DNA from: Rhynchonema sp. JSB1_4 | Taxonomy: Eukaryota; Nematoda; Chromadorea; Monhysterida; Xyalidae | Assembly: GCA_030248065.1 (NCBI GenBank) | Contig: JASAMV010000248.1 | Span: 124,001-188,000 of the forward strand | Direction of reading: 5' to 3' | Length of the DNA: 64,000 bases | Shown: positions 58,039 to 64,000 of the stretch, piece by piece | How positions within the stretch are numbered: the first letter of the stretch is position 1 | Layout: the number at the start of each line of letters is the position of its first letter | Made by a program: the position numbers and the translations under genes | Notes under the pieces: model-generated | The model's database searches: none | The model's input: only the letters and a program-made list of their open reading frames with translations | Told to the model about the DNA's origin: nothing

Positions 58039-59482
58039 TCACAAGGGAGACGGGCGCCCAGCTTCCATCAGCAGGCGATCGGCGCCTATATGTGCAGGAA
58101 GTGGTTGCATGTTGCATGTGTACATGCCCGTGGTACTGTATTTTAATGTAAAGTTTATGCAGCCATTCCGCACACACCATACCTTTTACGCATTCACACA
58201 CAGTAACGGGCTTGTGTCTGAAAAACCAATGTCGGTCCAGAGTGTCTCTGGGAGAGCAGCGCGGCACTTTATTGCAAGTGGCTTACGATGTTGTCGTTGG
58301 AGCTAATCAGATGACAACAATGCGCGATTGCATCATGGCAGCACACGACGAAAGTGTTTTGTTTTTTTAAGCGCACACGCAAAAACTACTGCGTCACATT
58401 AGGTACATACTATGTACAGTATACCGCCTGTACAATGTTGTTTTGACTTGGTCGTGACTTAATTTTACACGCAATCAATCAGCCGTTAATTTTTAATGGA
58501 AGCTGAAATGGCGCTGCGATAAAGGCGCAATGCACAGTGAAAATAAAAAGTTATAAAAATAGAAAGCACAGTGAAAATGGCATTGAGGAACAGGAACGAT
58601 GAAGGATTAATCTTAATGGAACGGAGCCCTGAGAATACGGCGGTTGGAGCAGCATTTGATTGGGCAACATACTGCTGCACCATACCCGCCCGGACTAAAA
58701 CTGCGTCCCGTATATATGTAGTTGCAACAAACAAGCAAAAATGGACACAGTGGATATCGTGCCAAGTGGTGTGAAGAAAAGCAACAGGGGCTCGATTATT
58801 TCTTTATCATAATTGAACTTCTCCGGCTCGTTGCATAAGCTTATGTTTATAGTGTATGTTCCAAATAAGCGTGGTGTCCGATGTTTTGTCAGCGCTTATA
58901 ATCACACCAGCCGGGGGTCAAATTTCTGCGATATGAAGTGTCGCTGTGCTGTTGAACTTGATAAAAAAAGTAGAATGTTTTCCACGCAGCTAAAAAGATC
59001 TTAGTCAGCCATTCACACATGTGATAATTCGTTATTATTTGCTTTTCACTTATTCACATCACGCTATTTTTTATCACTGCATTTTTAAAGCAGTACGATC
59101 GTTTGCAAGAATGATACACACGTCCACAAATAGACGCACAAAATCTTCGAAAAGTTAAAATAGGAAAATAGCAAGAAAATTGAACAATTGGCAGGAAATA
59201 ATAACACCAGAATATATCCCGACACCCTGTCCGACATGATTATGCAACACAACACAGCACTAGCGATGGCACAGAAATCCGGTTAGAATAAATATAGCAG
59301 TGAGGTATGAATCATCAAATAGAAATCCCAACAACAACACTGGAGCACGCTTCACTGAAAAATAAAGACACATTTCACAGAGTGATTACTAGACACGATT
59401 TGATGACGGAATGTACAATTTCATTTTGTTGTCCGCAGCACACATGGGACACACAACAACAGCAGCAGCAGCGAATCAAGCA
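58039..59482. other. No gene recognised
   Basis: A/T-rich 3' flank of the repetitive-protein gene. No supportable feature. Confidence 0.45.
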
Positions 59483-62400
59483 CTATGCGCGTCTGATGAA
59501 CGAGTAGCCGCCACTTGGTTTGTTCGGTCCGCACGTGAAGCAAACGTAATTGGAACGTTGACTTGAGTTGGACTGCGATCGGCCTCCACCCAGACCCTTG
59601 CTCGACGTGTACCCCAGTTTGTGCAATAGTTCACCGGTGCTCTTTGGTGGCCTACGTGGTGGCCAGAATCGACTGGCTAGATACCACAGATCTTGCGAGC
59701 CGGCGGCCGGCGCCTTCGGGCCCGTTGTCGGTGCGGCGCCGCGATTGGTGGCCGGGGCAAGTGGCTGACCGGACGGGGATGCACCCTGTTGACCGGCCGG
59801 TGGTAACGGGGCTGAACAAGGGCAAATATGGCTGTCTATTGAAATTATTGATACCAAAAAGATCCTGTATTTGTGACATGCACTTACCAGCGGCCGGTGC
59901 AGTTCCCGCGTTGGATGCAGGCGCCAGCGGTGCGCCCGACGGTGCAGTCCCTGTCTGAGCGGCGGGCGCACGCGGTTGGCCGCCCGGTGCCGAGCCCTGG
60001 TAGGGCGCCGGGGCCAACGGTTGCTCACCCGGTCGTAGTGGTGCGGGCGGTAATGGGCTTCGCGCCGGCGGAGGAGCGTCCTGCGGTCAGAACACCCTGA
60101 CAGTATCATTGTTGAACGCACATGGTCCACAAACACTTTGATCTCCGAATTTCCACACTTTTCAAAAGCATCCACGAGGAGGAGAACGTTCTGTTGTGAA
60201 CAAACAGTTCGGTGCGCAATACTAGATGCTTGACTTGATGTGCGAGCACGAGCCCACACAATTTCTGGCTTGAACGGTAACTTTAAGCGTGAGGATGTAT
60301 ATGTCATAAAATGGTGCACCTCACATTCAAGATCACAAAACTTTTTTGTGTGAACACGAAAACGAACCGTTGTTCTGCCATACTGTTGTTGTTGCGTGTT
60401 GGTCGCAGCCGATGCGACCTGATGATCGGAACCAGATGACAGATCGACCGGTTGGACGATGGTGCCGGACGGTGCTTGTGGGCTAACACCTGGCGCCGAC
60501 CCGGTTGCTGATGCAGGTGCCTGTGGTTTGGGAGCAGGAGGAAACACGCCGTATGTTTGAGCCGCTGGGGCCTGAGGGCCTTGAGACGGAGCGCTGCCTT
60601 GGGCTGCTGCAGGTGCGTGTGGTGTTACTCCAGGTTGTCTGCCCGCCGTCGGTGCTTGAGGTAAACCTGAATGCTTTTAAAATTATATTAGGTCTCATAT
60701 TAGTGTACTGCACTCTTACCTGATGGCTGGTACCCCTGAGCAGAGGCTGGTGCCTGGGGAGTTGGCGCTGGCGCCTGTCCTGTTGCCGCTGGAGCCTTTG
60801 GCGCACCTGTCGGTTGGTATCCCTGAGCTGGCGATGGTGCTAGCGGCGTAACTGCGGGCTGTCCGGCCGCAGGGGCTTGAGCACTCGCTACAGTACATTA
60901 CGACAGATCATCGCGTGGCTTGGGAACGGGAATAAACTTCTTTCCAAACCTGCAGGTTGATGTCCCTGTGCTGATGCTGGTGCCTGTGGTGCAACTGCTG
61001 GACGACCAGCGGCAGGAGCTTGAGCGGTTGCTGAAAACAAGCATGTTACTTTCATTTGCAGTGCCGAGCAACAAAAACAGAGAGAGAGAGAGCAATAGCA
61101 ATAACAATAACGATTTGACGTTCCATCAAGCTAGGCAACATGCAAAATGTATTTCATTGCTGGTTACACACCGGCCGGTTGATATCCCTGTGCTGATGCA
61201 GGTGCTTGTGGTGCAACTGCTGGACGACCAGCGGCAGGAGCTTGAGCGGTTGCTGAAAACAGGCATGTTACCTTCATTTGAATTACCGAGAAACAAAAAC
61301 AGAGAGAGAGAGCAACAGCAATAGCATTAACGATTTGACATTCCATCAAGTTAGGCGACATGCAAAATGTTTTTCATTGCTGGTTACACACCTGCCGGTT
61401 GATATCCCTGTGCTGATGCCGGTGCCTGTGGTGCAACTTCTGGACGACCATCGGCAGGAGCTTGAGCGGTTGCTGAAAATAGGCATGTTACCTTCATTTG
61501 AATTACCGAGAAACAAAAACAGAGAGAGAGAGAGCAACAGCAATAGCATTAACGATTTGACATTCCATCAAGTTAGGCGACATGCAAAATGTTTTTCATT
61601 GCTGGTTACACACCTGCCGGTTGATATCCCTGTGCTGATGCCGGTGCCTGTGGTGCAACTTCTGGACGACCAGCGGCAGGAGCTTGAGCGGTTGCTGAAA
61701 ACAGGCATGTTACCTTCATTTGAGTTACCGCGCAACAAAAACAAAGAGAGAGAGCAACAGCAATAACAATAACGATTTGACATTCCATCAAGTTAGGCAG
61801 CATGCAAAATGTTTTTCATTGCTGGTTACACACCTGCCGGTTGATATCCCTGTGCTGATGCCGGTGCTTGCGATTAGAACGTGGGGGAAGGGAACAAGAC
61901 AGCCAGCAGCAACGCAAAGTGACAGGAGCTGATGGATGGACTATGCCTTGGCGATGCTTGCAACACAAAGCAATTACAGACCTGCTGGTTGATAACCCTG
62001 AGTCGGGGCTGGTGCTAATGGGCCAACATCTGGTGCCGATCCAGTCGCAGAGGCCGGTGCCTGGGGTTTCGGCGCTGGTGCCTGGTACCCTTGTGCTGCC
62101 GGTGCAACAGGTCTCGGAGCAGGTGCTGTGCCTTGGGCAGCTGCAGGTGCATGTGGCGTTGCCGCAGGCCGACCAGCTGTCGGTGCTTTGGGCAGACCTG
62201 CAGCAGAGACTTGGACGTGGAGATTACGTCATTATGACATTAGGTGACCCGTCGCTGGTGCTTGGGCTTGTGACACACACTTGAAACAGATTACAACAAA
62301 ATAACGACAAATCTTGCTGAGCTGTTTATGTGGTCTCAAAAGGTCTCCGGAGCATATTTGTCAACTGTGTATAAACCTGTAGGTTGATGACCCTGTGCTG

Positions 62401-64000
62401 ACGCAGGTGCTTGTGGCGCAACTGCTGGACTAGCGGCACCTGGTGCTTGTGCTGTGGCTGCAAAAATACCGTCATAGCGAAATATCACGATGAAGCGAAA
62501 ATTACAAAACATGACCGTCTGATCTGATGGGCGTGTGCAAACCTGAAGGTTGGTATCCCTGTGCTGAAGCCGGTGCTTGTGGTGCAACTGTGGGACTACC
62601 CGTTGCTGGTGCCTGTGCGGTGGCTGCAAAGAAAACCATTATCAACAAATGAAAAGTGGCATCAAGTTATATAAAAACATGGCTAAGTTTGTGACTACGT
62701 GGTCATCTGGTGTATTCGCACTGACGATGACCTAGTGCACCGCTCGATTTGGAGAGCGGCAAACGGACAACTAAAAACATGCTGCACAACTAATACACAT
62801 GATGTGTGACACTTCCTAAGTTGGACTGCATTTGGACTACGTTATAAACGAACGTATTGCATAATTTTGGCTTTGTGCAGACCTGCAGGTTGATATCCCT
62901 GTGCTGATGCCGGTGCTTGCGGTGCAACTGCTGGACGACCAGCTGTGGGCGCTTTCGGCTCACCTGCAGGTGCCTGACCCTTCAATGGTGCAGGCGCCAG
63001 AGGCATTGCTCCTGGGTGACTAGCGGACGGCGCCGTGGGCCCAACCGTCGATTGGTCACTTTGTGCAGGTCCCGGTGCTTGTGCTTTGGCTAAAGTACCA
63101 AAGTCATATTTATTGTGCGACGGTTCAGTCCCGGGCACAGGTTCAGGCCCGGCCATTCAGGCCCGGCTGGAGCCTAAGCCTATAAATGGGTCGAATATGC
63201 TGGGCCTGAATCGACCGGGACTGAAAAACTGGGCCTGAAAAGGTCGGACCTGAACTTCCGGGCCTGAAAAGCCGCGGAATAAGTCATATTACCGACAAAG
63301 TATATAATAGGACACAATTATGAGCTTAGTGTAATATAGGGTAGGCCAAAAACACCTTCGCTAGGTCAAAGTTCCAACCGAAATTCTTTACTGAAATGGG
63401 ACCCGACCAAATAAGCCCTATTTCGGACCCGACTTTATTTCCTTTATCAAAATTAGCGGGACCAGAAAATTACGTCAACATTTGGATTCTCCGTGTTCGA
63501 GCCTCCAGTCCCCAGCAAAACTCCTGCGCGCAAACCTGCAGGTTGGTAGCCTTGTGCGACCGCAGGCGCTTTCGGTGCGTGTGACGGCGATTGTGCATTG
63601 CTTGTTGCCGCTGGTGCTCGAATGTGCGATGCAGTTTGTGTCGTTGGGGGTGCGATCGGTCGACTGGCTGCTTCACCGCCGTTGCCTGGTGCCTGTGGTT
63701 GTTGACCTGGTGCGGCGCCCCCGGACGCTGCCGGTGCTCGTGGCGTCGGAGCCGGGGACGAACCCCCGTAAGACGCACCTGGAGCACGTGGAGCCTGTGC
63801 CGGGGCTGCACCGGAGTCCGATGCTGGTGCTTGAGGGTGGGCTGTAACGGACTCATTCGTTGTTTACAAGTAAAGAACAAATGAACCAAGTTCTTCTGTG
63901 TCTTTTAAGTGTCCGACCTGCAGGCTGTCGTCCACTAGCTGGTGCTTGGGGGGCTTTGGCTGGTGCAGCGCCGCCCTGTGCAGCCGGTGCTTGTGGCAAG
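59483..64000 (-). CDS. Pro/Ala/Gln-rich repetitive protein (5' end outside window)
   Basis: I do not recognise the family. Minus-strand exons: 64000-63918 (partial), 63841-63536, 63089-62883, 62623-62543, 62457-62377, 62197-61982, 61694-61614, 61472-61392, 61252-61172, 61030-60950, 60887-60720, 60666-about 60368, 60080-59888, 59811-59483. Repeat exons start and end in phase 1, so each can be added or lost without a frameshift. The basic module is 27 residues with core AAGRPAVAPQAPASAQGYQP. The C-terminal exon is different: DLWYLASRFWPPRRPPKS, TGELLHKLGYTSSKGLGGG and SNYVCFTCGPNKPSGGYSF, ending FIRRA. Low complexity suggests a structural or secreted matrix-type protein, but no signal peptide is in view. 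The splice site ending the 60368 exon is uncertain. Confidence 0.75.
60950..61871 (-). repeat. Tandem exon-plus-intron duplication, about 221-bp units
   Basis: Four complete units (exons 60950-61030, 61172-61252, 61392-61472, 61614-61694) plus a truncated fifth (61834-61871). Introns are as similar as exons and contain AAAAACAGAGAGAGAGAG tracts, so the duplications are recent. Confidence 0.92.
63118..63280 (+). repeat. CAGGCCCGGC-rich dispersed repeat, copy 2
   Basis: It follows the order of the copy at 53068-53200 and continues with GGCCTGAAAA and GGTCGGACCTGAAC repeats. It sits in an intron of the repetitive-protein gene. Confidence 0.8.

Noticed and set aside
62690..62880. Possible tRNA in an intron of the repetitive-protein gene
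   Set aside because: I could not fold a convincing cloverleaf or find intact A and B boxes. No tRNA was supported elsewhere in the window either.

Overview
The window is nuclear DNA of an animal. Its genes are split by GT-AG introns, and the reading frames join in phase across the splice sites I could read. The genes include a cyclin A and a class B neuropeptide receptor resembling the PDF receptors of protostomes, so a protostome invertebrate is likely. I cannot name the species. About half the window is repeats: foldback elements, MITEs, a 50-bp satellite and GC-rich arrays.

Layout. 2040-5300 (+): NOX/ferric-reductase flavocytochrome, 5' end not found. 5301-7556: a foldback element and a long-armed MITE. 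7557-10554 (+, possibly on to about 15.7 kb): polytopic membrane protein of unknown family. 10555-18340: no confident gene, several inverted-repeat elements. 18341-23318 (-): cyclin A. 23.3-25 kb: iterated GGTATCCCCC repeats around an inverted repeat. 26327-29085 (-): seven-transmembrane core of a PDF-receptor-like GPCR, ectodomain exons not seen. 29785-36652: a compact element with about 120-bp terminal inverted repeats and two intact convergent genes, a small C2H2/acidic protein and a 1261-residue protein-primed family B DNA polymerase. 36653-45864: a 107-bp C-run, GC-rich repeats, a 50-bp dyad satellite, an 827-bp higher-order repeat and a 930-bp foldback element. 45.9-59.5 kb: no confident gene, scattered small transposons including a hAT-type MITE with an intact 8-bp target duplication. 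59483-64000 (-): P/A/Q-rich protein built partly from tandemly duplicated 81-bp symmetric exons, 5' end beyond the window.

The most interesting object is the polymerase element. It looks Polinton-related (protein-primed PolB, inverted repeats) but has no integrase, packaging ATPase, protease or capsid gene. Each terminal repeat carries two clusters of heat-shock-element pentamers, five plus three. Its promoters share the word GATGTTTC placed just upstream of TATA boxes. That 8-mer is about ten times over-represented in the window, on both strands and well outside the element. The working hypothesis is a minimal, stress-responsive, self-replicating linear element. This is inference from sequence only.
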